From positions 1 to 64,000 of the forward strand of contig UQGU01000002.1 of the NCBI GenBank assembly GCA_900540635.1: DNA of 64,000 bases, written 5' to 3'. Position numbers and translations under genes: made by a program. This DNA comes from an uncultured Eubacteriales bacterium. Its GTDB lineage: Bacteria; Bacillota; Clostridia; Oscillospirales; Oscillospiraceae. Below, piece by piece: positions 9,090 to 18,102 of this stretch; positions within the stretch are counted from its first letter, which is position 1; each line of letters begins with the position of its first letter. Below the pieces are notes generated by a model. The model saw only the letters and a program-made list of their open reading frames with translations, ran no database searches and was not told the origin of the DNA.

Positions 9090-10117
9090 CTTTTCTGATT
9101 CAGCAAACGCTGCTGTACGCGGTGCCTCTGATGATCGTGGCACTGGCCGGTGTCTTTGCCGAGCGCAGCGGTATTATCAATCTGGCCTTGGAAGGCATTA
9201 TGATCTTCGGCGCCTTTATCGGCGTTCTGTTTGTTCGGAATATGCAGAGCGTGCAGGCCATTGCCAATGCCTATGCCAATAAACAGTGGCTGACTCTCCA
9301 GGGGCTGGAGCTGCTGGCAATGCTGGTGGCGGCGGCCCTGGGCGCACTGTTCTCCCTGCTGCTGAGCTTCGCCTCCATCAACCTGAAGGCGGACCAGACC
9401 ATCGGCGGCACGGCCCTGAACCTGATGGCCCCTGCTCTGGTGCTGTTCCTGATTCGAATTCTGGCCAACCAGAATACCCTGCAGATGGCCACCGGTGATG
9501 CAGCCTCCTGGTTTATGCTGAAAAAATCCACCTTCGGCATTCCCAAGAATCAGGACATCGGTTTCCTGGGGGCGACCTTCCTGAACAAGGTGTACCTGGC
9601 AACCTATGTCTGCATCCTGCTGTTTATTATCCTGTCTGTGATCCTCTACAAGACCCGCTTCGGCCTCCGGCTGCGGGCCTGCGGTGAGAATCCCCAGGCG
9701 GCGGACAGCCTGGGCATCAACGTCTATAAGATGCGCTATGCCGGTACCACCATTTCCGGCGCTCTGGCAGGCATGGGCGGCTTCGTGTATGCCCTGACCA
9801 CCACCAACTGCACCGCCAACGGCGATGTGGCGGGCTTCGGCTTCCTGGCTCTGGCTGTTATGATCTTCGGCAACTGGACGCCTCTGAATATCGCCGGGGC
9901 ATCTCTGCTCTTTGGCCTCTTCAAATGTATCGCAGCGGCCTACAGCAGCCTGGACCTGAACGGTGACGGCGTGTATCTGCTGGCGCAGCTGGGCATTTCC
10001 TCCCATCTATACCGGATGTTGCCCTATCTTGTCACATTGGTGGTTCTGGCTTTCACCTCCAAGAAGTCCCGGGCCCCCAAGGCCGAGGGCATTCCCTACG
10101 ACAAGGGAACCAGATAA
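9086..10117 (+). CDS. Nucleoside ABC importer, permease 2
   Basis: Second BPD_transp_2 permease (YufQ-like), 343 residues, hydrophobic throughout. It shares with permease 1 the segments ERSGIINLALEG and GLRLRACGENPQAADSLGIN, the usual coupling motif. The ATG at 9086 overlaps the previous stop by 4 bp and is preferred over the upstream in-frame start at 8996. It closes the importer operon, with an intrinsic terminator 9 bp later. Confidence 0.93.
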   Translation: MTFLIQQTLLYAVPLMIVALAGVFAERSGIINLALEGIMIFGAFIGVLFVRNMQSVQAIANAYANKQWLTLQGLELLAMLVAAALGALFSLLLSFASINLKADQTIGGTALNLMAPALVLFLIRILANQNTLQMATGDAASWFMLKKSTFGIPKNQDIGFLGATFLNKVYLATYVCILLFIILSVILYKTRFGLRLRACGENPQAADSLGINVYKMRYAGTTISGALAGMGGFVYALTTTNCTANGDVAGFGFLALAVMIFGNWTPLNIAGASLLFGLFKCIAAAYSSLDLNGDGVYLLAQLGISSHLYRMLPYLVTLVVLAFTSKKSRAPKAEGIPYDKGTR

Positions 10118-10125
10118 TATGTACA

Positions 10126-10158
10126 GCCCCCGCCGTTTTTTCGGCGGGGGCTTACTTT
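10126..10158 (+). terminator. Terminator of the nucleoside importer operon
   Basis: GCCCCCGCCG and CGGCGGGGGC form a perfect 10-bp stem around a TTTTTT loop, followed by TTACTTTTG. Confidence 0.85.
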
Positions 10159-10169
10159 TGCGAATGCGA

Positions 10170-10198
10170 TTGCTTTCTTCGTGCTTTTCTGATATACT
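10170..10198 (+). promoter_or_regulatory. Promoter of the methyltransferase gene
   Basis: TTGCTT (10170-10175), 17-bp spacer, TATACT (10193-10198), about 45 bp before the start codon. Confidence 0.6.
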
Positions 10199-10245
10199 TC
10201 GCTTCAGGTAGGATATAGGATAAATTGAAATTTGGGGGGTACCGT

Positions 10246-11169
10246 ATGAATACGATTTGGTCGCAGTATATTCAAAATATTGGAACGCTCTATCTTTCAC
10301 GTTCTCTGAGATTTGCGGACCACTTCCAAGAAAGATATATGGAAGCTTTTGAAATTGATGAAAAAAGCAGTATGCTTGAAATCGGGTGCGGTCCGGGCGC
10401 TTTGGCGCAGTCCCTCCGGCGATGGTATCCCCATGCTCGAATATGCGGCGTTGATCGGGACAGCAGTTTTATTTCGTTTGCCCGGGAAAAAGCGCCTGAT
10501 GTTGATTTTTTGGAGGGCGACGCCACGGCGCTGGCCTTTGAGGACCGCTCCTTCGATGTCACCATTTCCAATACAGTCGCGGAGCATATCGAACCTTCTG
10601 TATTTTATGGTGAACAGTATAGAGTCCTGAAGGAAAACGGCGTATGCCTCGTTTTGTCCGCACGAAGAGGAATCAATATTCCTGCATCCTGTATCTCTGA
10701 AGAAACGGAATTTGAACAGGATATTTGGCGGCGGGCAGATGCGTATTTCAGGGAAATACACGCAAAATACAGGGTGGGTAAGTATCCGCAGAGCGAGGCG
10801 GAATTGCCGCTCTGTATGGAAAGGTATGGATTCCGGAATGTTTCAACAGAATATATTGCTGTAAACTTGACGCCGGATGATCCTTGCTACCCGGCGGAAA
10901 TGGCCCACGCCATGATAAATGCCAACCGGCAAAATGACCTTGATTACGCGCAGAGTCTGCTGCAAATCGCAGGCCAGGCTGTGACAGCTTCGGAGGTTGA
11001 GGAACTGAAACGGTTGGTAAACGCCAAGTATGATAAGAGAATCCTGCTCTATGACCAGGGCGTCAAGCAATGGGACACAAACGTGTCTATAACAATGGTT
11101 GTAAGAGGCGTTAAGGAATCAACAGCCCACAGTCTGTTGGGGCGTGAGAAAAATACTTGTGCGCTTTAG
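10246..11169 (+). CDS. SAM-dependent class I methyltransferase of unknown substrate
   Basis: A 307-residue protein with a Methyltransferase_11-like fold. Motif I is MLEIGCGPGALAQSL at about 45-59, followed by ICGVDRDSSF (acidic residue binding the ribose), LEGDATALAFEDRSFDVTIS and the post-motif region EHIEP. The C-terminal third has no motif I recognise and may set substrate specificity. The ATG at 10246 follows a GGGGGG site. It is monocistronic between two terminators, and its codons are richer in A and T than those of the flanking genes, which hints at separate acquisition. Substrate could be a small molecule or tRNA; sequence alone does not say. Confidence 0.8.
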   Translation: MNTIWSQYIQNIGTLYLSRSLRFADHFQERYMEAFEIDEKSSMLEIGCGPGALAQSLRRWYPHARICGVDRDSSFISFAREKAPDVDFLEGDATALAFEDRSFDVTISNTVAEHIEPSVFYGEQYRVLKENGVCLVLSARRGINIPASCISEETEFEQDIWRRADAYFREIHAKYRVGKYPQSEAELPLCMERYGFRNVSTEYIAVNLTPDDPCYPAEMAHAMINANRQNDLDYAQSLLQIAGQAVTASEVEELKRLVNAKYDKRILLYDQGVKQWDTNVSITMVVRGVKESTAHSLLGREKNTCAL

Positions 11170-11185
11170 AAAACAGTACATATTG

Positions 11186-11227
11186 AATGCGGACACCGCC
11201 AGAATTTGACGGTGTCCGCATTTTTTT
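11186..11227 (+). terminator. Terminator of the methyltransferase gene
   Basis: A perfect 13-bp stem (11186-11198 with 11210-11222), 11-nt loop, then a T tract running to 11227. It also separates this gene from the convergent mnmA. Confidence 0.85.
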
Positions 11228-11232
11228 CGCTT

Positions 11233-12315
11233 TTAACGGATTGCCTCGGTAATGGTTCCACCGCCCAGGACCATGTCGCCTTGATAGAGCACCACGGCCT
11301 GTCCGGGGGTCACGGCCCGCAGGGGCTGGGCGAACTCCACCCGGGCGAAGCCATCTGCCTCCGGGAACACCCGGCCCGGCTGTTCAAACTGGCTGTGGCG
11401 GATCTTGACGGTGACATCCATAGGTTCCGTCAGTTCCGGGAAGGGAAACCAATTCCAGTCGTTTGCCTGCAAGGCAGAGGAAAACAGGGAACTGTTGGGG
11501 CCAACGGTGACGGTATTGGTCTGCATATCCTTTCCGCAGACATAGACCGGTTCGCCCATGGCAAGCCCTAAGCCCTTGCGCTGACCGATGGTGTAGCGTA
11601 CAGCGCCGTGGTGCTTGCCTACCACCTTGCCGCTCTCGTCCAGAAAATCTCCCTGGGGATAGGTCTTTCCGGTGTAGCGCTCCAGAAAGGCGGTGTAGTC
11701 CCCGTCCGGCACGAAGCAGATGTCCTGGCTGTCGTGCTTCCGGGCGGTGACAAAGCCGTGTTCTTCCGCAATGGCGCGGACCTGGGGCTTGGTCAGCTCG
11801 CCTAAGGGGAAGAGGGTGTGCTCCAGCATATCCTGGGTCAGGCAGTAGAGAAAATAGGTCTGATCCTTGGCCTTATCTGCGGCCTTGTATAATAGGTAGC
11901 GGCCCGTATCCGGGTCCCGGCGGATCCGGGCATAGTGGCCGGTGACGACATATTGGCATCCCAGCTCCTGGGCCCGGTGCAGCAGGGTACCGAATTTCAG
12001 GTAGCGGTTGCAGTCAATGCAGGGGCTGGGCGTGTCGCCCCGCTCATAGCAGCGGACGAATTTGTCCATGACCGTTTCCCGGAAGGCATCCTGAAAATTA
12101 AAGGTATAGTGGGGCATTCCCATGCGGCGGGCCACGCTTTTTGCGTCTTCCACATCGTCCAGGGAGCAGCAGGTGCTCTGCTGATCTTCCCCCAAGACAT
12201 CGTTGCTGAACAGTCGCATGGTGGCGCCGATGCACGCATAGCCCGCCTGCTGGGTCAAAAAGGCTGCTACGGAACTGTCTACACCGCCGCTCATGCCGAT
12301 AAGCGCTTTTTCCAT
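11233..12315 (-). CDS. mnmA: tRNA-specific 2-thiouridylase
   Basis: Adds the 2-thio group to U34 of tRNA Lys, Glu and Gln, using sulfur relayed from a cysteine desulfurase. The 360-residue protein has PP-loop GMSGGVDSS at 7-15, the active-site Cys in SPCIDCNRY and the second Cys in SQDICFVPDGDY, plus the C-terminal beta-barrel. The ATG at 12315 has AGGAGA upstream. A longer frame reaching 12504 crosses the promoter and is rejected. mnmE, which acts on the same U34, and a cysteine desulfurase gene lie about 15 kb away in this window. Confidence 0.96.
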   Translation of the reverse strand: MEKALIGMSGGVDSSVAAFLTQQAGYACIGATMRLFSNDVLGEDQQSTCCSLDDVEDAKSVARRMGMPHYTFNFQDAFRETVMDKFVRCYERGDTPSPCIDCNRYLKFGTLLHRAQELGCQYVVTGHYARIRRDPDTGRYLLYKAADKAKDQTYFLYCLTQDMLEHTLFPLGELTKPQVRAIAEEHGFVTARKHDSQDICFVPDGDYTAFLERYTGKTYPQGDFLDESGKVVGKHHGAVRYTIGQRKGLGLAMGEPVYVCGKDMQTNTVTVGPNSSLFSSALQANDWNWFPFPELTEPMDVTVKIRHSQFEQPGRVFPEADGFARVEFAQPLRAVTPGQAVVLYQGDMVLGGGTITEAIR

Positions 12316-12343
12316 GATCAAATCTCCTAAGGACTTTTTTCGG

Positions 12344-12372
12344 AGTATAGCAAGGGGAGGGGAAAAAGTCAA
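12344..12372 (-). promoter_or_regulatory. Promoter of mnmA
   Basis: On the minus strand TTGACT (12372-12367) and TATACT (12349-12344) with a 17-bp spacer, about 30 bp before the mnmA start codon. Confidence 0.7.
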
Positions 12373-12530
12373 GGCATGCTCATTACAGAAAATAATTTTT
12401 ATAATTACAATTTTGTCATTATTTTGGAGAAAAATGGGAGTGAGCAGGAAAAAACAGCCTGAAAAATGTGGGAAAAGAAAAACAAAGAAACAAAAGAGTA
12501 ACAAAAGTGTAATTATTTTGAAAATAGGGG

Positions 12531-12559
12531 TTGCAATTTGTAATCATCTCTGTTATAAT
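12531..12559 (+). promoter_or_regulatory. Promoter of the lysozyme gene
   Basis: TTGCAA (12531-12536), 17-bp spacer and consensus TATAAT (12554-12559). The preceding 150 bp are strongly A/T-rich. Confidence 0.75.
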
Positions 12560-12595
12560 ACCAGTAAATTTAAAGACCATGAGGGGAAGTGTCCC

Positions 12596-14338
12596 ATGAA
12601 GAATCGATTCCTCTGCGGTTTGCTGGCGGTTTGTTTGCTTGTGGCGATGCTTCCGGCCACAGTGATCACCGCCTCCGCAGATACCAGGACGGTCAGCGAA
12701 AACCTGATTGCCGTCCTGAAACAGCTGGAGGGCTTCAGCGCCAAGGCTTATGTCAGCGGCGGCCAATGGAGCATCGGCTACGGCACAGCCGGCAGCCCCG
12801 GACAGACCATTACGGAAGCAGAAGCAGACAAGGCCCTGCGAGACCACCTGAAGGCGGTGGAGGACAAGCTCAATGCCTTCGATGCAGGGTGGGACCTGAA
12901 GCTTACCCAGCAGCAGTTCGATGCGCTGGCAAGCCTTTCCTACAATGTAGGCACCGGATGGATGAATACCTCCGGACGCCTGCGGGATGCCATTACGGGC
13001 AAGGCCTCAGAGGCTAAGTTCCTCTTTGGCATGAGCCTCTGGGCCAACAACGGCACGTCCCCGGATCCGGGGCTGCTGCAGCGGCGCATGGCAGAGGCAG
13101 ATATCTACTTAAACGGCGTATACGGTAAGAAAAGCGGAACCTATACATACACCATCTTCGATGCCAACGGCGGAACGGCCGGCAGCGGGGGAGAGGACAA
13201 GATGCAGGGCTACCGCCGGGACGGCTCCACCCAGATTCTGGTTGCGGATCCCACCCTCAGCGGCTATAGCTTTGCGGGCTGGTTCACCCAGCGCAGCGGC
13301 GGCACCAGGGTCACGACTCTGGACAGCTCCACCGCAGGCGTGACGCTGTATGCACAGTATTCTTCCAACGGCTCCAACGGCTGGACCGGCGGAACGGAGC
13401 TGGAGAGCAGCGACGGCACCACCAAGGTCATCGCCGAGGGCACCGTGAAGTGCACCTCCTATGTAAACGTTCGAAAGGGTCCGGGCACCGGCTACACCAT
13501 CCTGGCAAGAGCCACAGCCGGGAGCAAAGCGGAGATCTACCAGACCAAATGGGTCGGTTCCTCTCAGTGGGGCCGGATGGCCAACGGCTGGATCTGTATG
13601 GACTATGTGTCCCTGAGCTCCGGTTCCCAGAGCGGGACAGACAGCAGCGGGGCTGCGCAGACCTCCGGAACCGTCACGGGCAGCAATGTGAATGTCCGCA
13701 GCGGTGCCGGTACGGGCTATGGAATCGTGGGCCGGAAGAACTCCGGAGATACGGTTACCGTTTATGAGCGAAAAACCGCCGGAGGCCTGAACTGGGGCCG
13801 CATCGGCGACAACCAATGGATCTGCCTGGCCTATGTGCGGCTGGATAGCTCCGGGGAAGCGGTGACGCCGCAGCCCGGCAGCGAGTCCAATGCCTCCACA
13901 AACGGAGACGGCAGCACAACGGTGCAGGATACGGGTTCGGTGATCAGTACAACGGGACTGAACGTCCGATCCGGTCCCGGCACCGGCTATGCAAGAATCA
14001 AGACCTTAGCCCCCGGAACGGCGGTGTCCGTTTACGAGTACAAGGATGTGAGCGGTGTCCGTTGGGGCCGCATCGGCACCAGCCAATGGGTCTGCATGAC
14101 CTATGTTCAGCTCTCCCGCCAGTCTGATACGGAGACTTCTTCCGGAACAGGCACGGTTATCAGCAGCACCGTTTTGAATATCCGTTCCGGTCCCGGAACG
14201 AGTTATTCCAGAGTCGGTCAGCTTCAGCCCGGTGCAAGGGTGAAGATCACCGAGCAGACAAGAGTCGGCGGTGTCCTCTGGGGACACATAAGCCAGGGCT
14301 GGGTCTGTATGCAGTATGTGAAAATGGAAAGCAATTAA
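12596..14338 (+). CDS. Secreted GH24 lysozyme with InlB-type repeat and four SH3 domains
   Basis: Predicted exported muramidase, 580 residues. Signal peptide about 1-28. Residues about 33-165 form a GH24 (T4/phage lysozyme-like) domain with catalytic Glu45 in QLEGF and the WSIGYGT segment; the position usually holding the catalytic Asp appears to be Ser54 (AYVSGGQW). Residues about 181-257 match a Listeria-Bacteroides (InlB B/Flg_new) repeat (FDANGGT, GYSFAGWF, VTLYAQY). Four SH3b repeats follow at about 281-340, 358-418, 446-506 and 519-579, each with an NVRSGPGTGY-like core and a WGRI...GWICM end, suited to wall binding. The ATG at 12596 has GAGGGGAAG upstream. Probably cotranscribed with the SH3 protein 59 bp downstream. 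Likely a cell-wall remodelling enzyme rather than phage, since no phage genes are nearby. Confidence 0.85.
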   Translation: MKNRFLCGLLAVCLLVAMLPATVITASADTRTVSENLIAVLKQLEGFSAKAYVSGGQWSIGYGTAGSPGQTITEAEADKALRDHLKAVEDKLNAFDAGWDLKLTQQQFDALASLSYNVGTGWMNTSGRLRDAITGKASEAKFLFGMSLWANNGTSPDPGLLQRRMAEADIYLNGVYGKKSGTYTYTIFDANGGTAGSGGEDKMQGYRRDGSTQILVADPTLSGYSFAGWFTQRSGGTRVTTLDSSTAGVTLYAQYSSNGSNGWTGGTELESSDGTTKVIAEGTVKCTSYVNVRKGPGTGYTILARATAGSKAEIYQTKWVGSSQWGRMANGWICMDYVSLSSGSQSGTDSSGAAQTSGTVTGSNVNVRSGAGTGYGIVGRKNSGDTVTVYERKTAGGLNWGRIGDNQWICLAYVRLDSSGEAVTPQPGSESNASTNGDGSTTVQDTGSVISTTGLNVRSGPGTGYARIKTLAPGTAVSVYEYKDVSGVRWGRIGTSQWVCMTYVQLSRQSDTETSSGTGTVISSTVLNIRSGPGTSYSRVGQLQPGARVKITEQTRVGGVLWGHISQGWVCMQYVKMESN

Positions 14339-14397
14339 AACAGCAATGGATAATGGATAATGGAAAAATGGAAACAATGGATTGGAGGAAACAAATC

Positions 14398-17300
14398 ATG
14401 AAGAAGACATTCACCCGCGCTTTGTCGGGCCTGCTGGCTGCCGCGCTGATCGTGGCCATGCCGGTGGCTGCTGCGGCAGAGGATGGCATTGCGACCTATT
14501 CGGTCTCGGAAGTCAGTTCCGTGTGCAATCACACCGCAGCTGCGACCAACGATACGGTCAAGGCTGTGAAGACTGTGGCACCCACCTGCACCACTCCGGG
14601 CTATACGGAGTACAGCTGCAAGGAGTGCGGCCAGGTTTTCTATGGCAGCTACAAGGAGATGCTGGGTCACAACTACCAGGAGGAGACCCTCAGCAACGGT
14701 GACATTAAGTACACCTGCACCACCTGCAAGAGAAGCTTTACCCTTTCCGCCAGCGCGGGCAAGCATGACCACATTGGCACCAGTGCAAACCTGGTAGCAG
14801 AGGTCCACACCGCTACCTGCAAGAGCTATGGTTATACCGTGTATACCTGCAATATCCCCGGCTGCGGCTATGAGCAGTATGGCGATTACAGCCAGCCCCT
14901 GGCCCACACCTACGGCGAGTGGGAGATCGTAAAGGATGCTACGGAGACCACCTGCGGCACCGCCAGGCATTACTGCCAGGTCTGTGGCGAAGCGGAGACC
15001 GTGCATACCGCAAAGCTGACGCCCTATTCCAAGCAGGGCCGCATCACCAAGGACCTGACACCTGTCTACAACAGCGAGAGCGGCAATACTGTGGTCATGT
15101 ACCTGGCCAAGGGTGTGACCTTTGAGTTTGCCAATGTGAAGTACGGCAGCCGCTACAAGGTGTCTGCGTTCAAGGATGTATATGGCAAGACCTCTGCCAG
15201 CGGCGAATACTATGTTGCAATTGACGGCGTGGAAGTCGATCCCGGCACTGTGCCTGTCTACACCGCCTATACCGGTCTGCAGAAGATCGTGACCGTCACC
15301 ACAGACGGCCGCCTGAACGTCCGCTCCGGCCACTCCGATACCAGCGCCGTGGTGAGTTCCGTAGCCAAGGGCGAGACCCTGTATATCTACGAGGTTCAGG
15401 GCAACTGGGGCCGCATCAGCGCCACGGAGAACAAGTGGGTGCAGACCGTTGACGGTGAAGTGAGTTCCATTCCTGTCTTCGGCTGCGGTGACCAGCAGAG
15501 CCTGAGCACCCCTGATGCTCCCGCCAAGGAGCTGGCAGACGTCGGCACCGTAACGGCTCAGGTCAGCACCATCGTCCGCGACAGCGGCAATAAGTCCGTG
15601 GGCAGTCTGCCCAAGGGCACAAAGATCAATTTCTACTATACCAAGGGCATTGACGGCAAGAAGGTCAGCCCCTTCACCGAGGAGAACGGCAGAATCGTCA
15701 AGGGCTACATCGACGCAGAAGAGGCAACCCGCCTGGGCCTGTCCGGCGCCGGTACCATCGATATGTCTTATGTCTCCCTGGCCTCCGGCAAGAAGACCGG
15801 TGCCGTGGATGTCCCTGCAGCCAACAATGGCGTTATCGCCACCGGTACGGTCACCAGCTCCATGAATCTGCGTGTCCGCAGCGAACCCAAGATCAGCGTC
15901 CTGAATCAGATCGGCTCTCTGCCTACCGGCACGAAGCTGGAGTTCTATGAAATCGGCAACCACAACGGCGCAAGCTGGGGCCGCATCAAGTTCAACGGGA
16001 AGACCGGCTGGGTCTGCATGACCTATGTACAGATCCAGAGCAGCAGCTCCAATGAGACCGCCTCCGGCGCAAAGGAGAACGGCGTTGTTGCCAATTGCTC
16101 CGTGGCCGTAAACGTCCGGGATGCCGCAAAGATCACCGGCCGCCTCGTTACCACCATTAAGGTCGGTACCCGCGTTGCCATTACCAAGCTGCAGGACGGC
16201 TGGGGCCTGGTAGACGGCAAGGGCTGGGTCTACATGCAGTACGTCAAGCTGGATGCCGGTGCTGAGGAAGCCATCAAGAATGGCAGCAATGCCGGCGGCA
16301 ACAGCAAGGGCGATGCCCCCGTTACCACTTATACCAATGTTTCCGTCGTGGGCAAGATCCAGAGCGGCAAGGAAGCCACCATGTACGCCGCCGCACTGGA
16401 AAAGGCGGGTACGGAGATCCTGACCCTGGTGGAGAAGAGCGAGTTCACCGTCAGCGACCGTACCGTCATCAACAATACCGTCTGGTATAAGGCTACCGTC
16501 GGCAGCTACACCGGCTGGGTCAAGGGCGATACCGTCGATCTGCCCGCCATCACCGGCACGGTTAAGGTCAATAGCCTGAATGTCTACAAGTCCGCTTCTC
16601 TGGACAGCGAGGTCAAGGACACGCTGGTCCTGAATACAAAGGTCACCATCGCAGAAAACGGTCAGGTAACTGACGGCATCTATGTCTGGGGCAGACTCCA
16701 GAGCGGTGAGGGCTATGTGCAGATGAACAACCTGACGCTGAACGTGCAGATCAGCGGCGGCAGCCAGGGCATCTCCGTAGGCGTGACCCCCATCACCGGC
16801 AAGACCAACACCACCACCGAGATCAAGAAGACCCCCAGCGCAACAGCTGAAACGCTGCTGAAGCTGGCTTCCAAGCAGTCCGTCACCATTGATACCTGGT
16901 ATTACACCACCACCGGCACCTGGGCAAAGATCACCGTCGGCGAAGAGACCGGCTGGATCAAGCTGGAGAACGTGGATCAGAATGCGGTTTCCGCAACCGT
17001 GACCTCCGATCTGCTGGAGCTGTACACCGAGGCCGGAAACCTCTCCACGAAGACCGCTCTGGTCAAGCGCCAGAAGGACACCGTCAGTGTTCTGGAGCGC
17101 AAGCTGGTCGGTTCCGCCGTCTGGGGCCGCATCACGGTGAAGGACAGCAACGGCGAGAATGACTACTGGGTCAACCTGGCCGGTACCAGCCTGGCTACCT
17201 ATTCTCTGAATCCCGGTACCGGTACCAATACCGGCAATACCGGCAACACTGGCAACACCGGTAATACGGGCAACACCGGCAACACCGGTAATACCGGAAC

Positions 17301-18006
17301 CACTACGACCACTGCCACCGGCACCGTTGTCAATGCGGACGAGGTCAATGTCCGCAGCGGCGCAGGCGTCGCCAATGCCAAGGTCACTTCCCTGAAGCGG
17401 GGCACCTCCGTCACCGTTTACGAGCAGAAGACCGTTGATAATGCCCTGTGGGGCCGTATCGACCAGGGCTGGATCGCCATGCAGTATGTGGATCTGAGCT
17501 CCAAGGCCAATAACGGGACCACCACTACCGTTCCCAGCGGCACCATCTCCGGAAACACCATTCTGACCACCGTTCCCTCCGGAGCCATCGGCGTTGGCTT
17601 TGTCAACACCGCCAATCTGGCCGTTCGCAGCGGTGCGGGCCAGGGTAATGCCAAGACCGGTACCCTGAAACTGTACACCAATGTGGTGATTTACGAGCAG
17701 GTCCTGAAGGACGGCATGATCTGGGGCCGCTGTGATCAGGGCTGGATCTGCACCAGCTACATCACCTACACCGCTACCAGCGTCACCGGTTCCGGCACTG
17801 CCGGCACCATCGCCCGCTGCTTCTACACTGCAAATGTCCGTTCCGCTCCCGGCGTGGGCAATGCACTGGTAGGCAAGGTCATGGTCAACTCCCGGGTGGA
17901 GATCCTGGAGCGGAAGGACTACAGCGGCGAGACCTGGGGCCGCACCAGCCTGGGCTGGGTTGCCATGCAGTATGTCCTGGTGGACGGCACCATCCCCACT
18001 CCCTAA
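14398..18006 (+). CDS. Large secreted multi-SH3 repeat protein
   Basis: A 1202-residue exported protein. Signal peptide about 1-27. Residues about 40-200 hold repeated Cys motifs of the type C-x(n)-GY-x-x-YxCxxCG (for example PTCTTPGYTEYSCKECG), resembling small zinc-ribbon or surface repeats. Residues 290-1202 contain about eleven SH3-like repeats; those near 480, 570 and the last three (971 onward) are clearest, with NVRSG and WGRIDQGWIAMQYV cores. A Gly-Asn-Thr linker of eight repeats at about 944-967 separates the weaker repeats from the last three. No catalytic domain is visible, so it is probably a wall-binding scaffold or surface protein. It shares its SH3 type with the lysozyme upstream and likely arose by repeat expansion. 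GGAGGAAAC precedes the ATG. Confidence 0.8.
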   Translation: MKKTFTRALSGLLAAALIVAMPVAAAAEDGIATYSVSEVSSVCNHTAAATNDTVKAVKTVAPTCTTPGYTEYSCKECGQVFYGSYKEMLGHNYQEETLSNGDIKYTCTTCKRSFTLSASAGKHDHIGTSANLVAEVHTATCKSYGYTVYTCNIPGCGYEQYGDYSQPLAHTYGEWEIVKDATETTCGTARHYCQVCGEAETVHTAKLTPYSKQGRITKDLTPVYNSESGNTVVMYLAKGVTFEFANVKYGSRYKVSAFKDVYGKTSASGEYYVAIDGVEVDPGTVPVYTAYTGLQKIVTVTTDGRLNVRSGHSDTSAVVSSVAKGETLYIYEVQGNWGRISATENKWVQTVDGEVSSIPVFGCGDQQSLSTPDAPAKELADVGTVTAQVSTIVRDSGNKSVGSLPKGTKINFYYTKGIDGKKVSPFTEENGRIVKGYIDAEEATRLGLSGAGTIDMSYVSLASGKKTGAVDVPAANNGVIATGTVTSSMNLRVRSEPKISVLNQIGSLPTGTKLEFYEIGNHNGASWGRIKFNGKTGWVCMTYVQIQSSSSNETASGAKENGVVANCSVAVNVRDAAKITGRLVTTIKVGTRVAITKLQDGWGLVDGKGWVYMQYVKLDAGAEEAIKNGSNAGGNSKGDAPVTTYTNVSVVGKIQSGKEATMYAAALEKAGTEILTLVEKSEFTVSDRTVINNTVWYKATVGSYTGWVKGDTVDLPAITGTVKVNSLNVYKSASLDSEVKDTLVLNTKVTIAENGQVTDGIYVWGRLQSGEGYVQMNNLTLNVQISGGSQGISVGVTPITGKTNTTTEIKKTPSATAETLLKLASKQSVTIDTWYYTTTGTWAKITVGEETGWIKLENVDQNAVSATVTSDLLELYTEAGNLSTKTALVKRQKDTVSVLERKLVGSAVWGRITVKDSNGENDYWVNLAGTSLATYSLNPGTGTNTGNTGNTGNTGNTGNTGNTGNTGTTTTTATGTVVNADEVNVRSGAGVANAKVTSLKRGTSVTVYEQKTVDNALWGRIDQGWIAMQYVDLSSKANNGTTTTVPSGTISGNTILTTVPSGAIGVGFVNTANLAVRSGAGQGNAKTGTLKLYTNVVIYEQVLKDGMIWGRCDQGWICTSYITYTATSVTGSGTAGTIARCFYTANVRSAPGVGNALVGKVMVNSRVEILERKDYSGETWGRTSLGWVAMQYVLVDGTIPTP
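17227..17298 (+). repeat. Eight tandem 9-bp repeats coding Asn-Thr-Gly
   Basis: Eight in-frame units of AAY-ACN-GGN with silent third-base changes (for example AATACCGGC, AACACTGGC). They encode a flexible linker inside the multi-SH3 protein and are a likely site of length variation by slippage. Confidence 0.9.
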
Positions 18007-18031
18007 CATACCAATCCATTCCATTCCATTT

Positions 18032-18068
18032 GCCGACGCACCTTCGGGTGCGTCGGCACCATTTTTTG
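18032..18068 (+). terminator. Terminator of the lysozyme/SH3 gene pair
   Basis: GCCGACGCACC and GGTGCGTCGGC form a perfect 11-bp stem with a stable TTCG tetraloop, followed by ACCATTTTTTG. Confidence 0.92.
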
Positions 18069-18102
18069 TGCAGTGTTGCCTAAAACAAAGTTTTTTTGAA
18101 AT

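Noticed and set aside
14344..14380. Small repeats of AATGGAT/AATGG before the SH3 gene
   Set aside because: Only about three imperfect copies in a 59-bp gap; too short and irregular to call a regulatory array.
17227..17298. Regular short repeats that could suggest a CRISPR array or minisatellite
   Set aside because: The units are 9 bp without spacers and are in frame within a protein as Gly-Asn-Thr repeats.
14335..18024. A 1229-codon open frame on the minus strand opposite the multi-SH3 gene
   Set aside because: It mirrors the plus-strand gene exactly in extent. Its translation is low-complexity (Gly, Ala, Asp, His, Ile) with no domain, and the plus frame has a signal peptide, ribosome site and clear repeats. 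It is a shadow caused by GC-rich codon bias.
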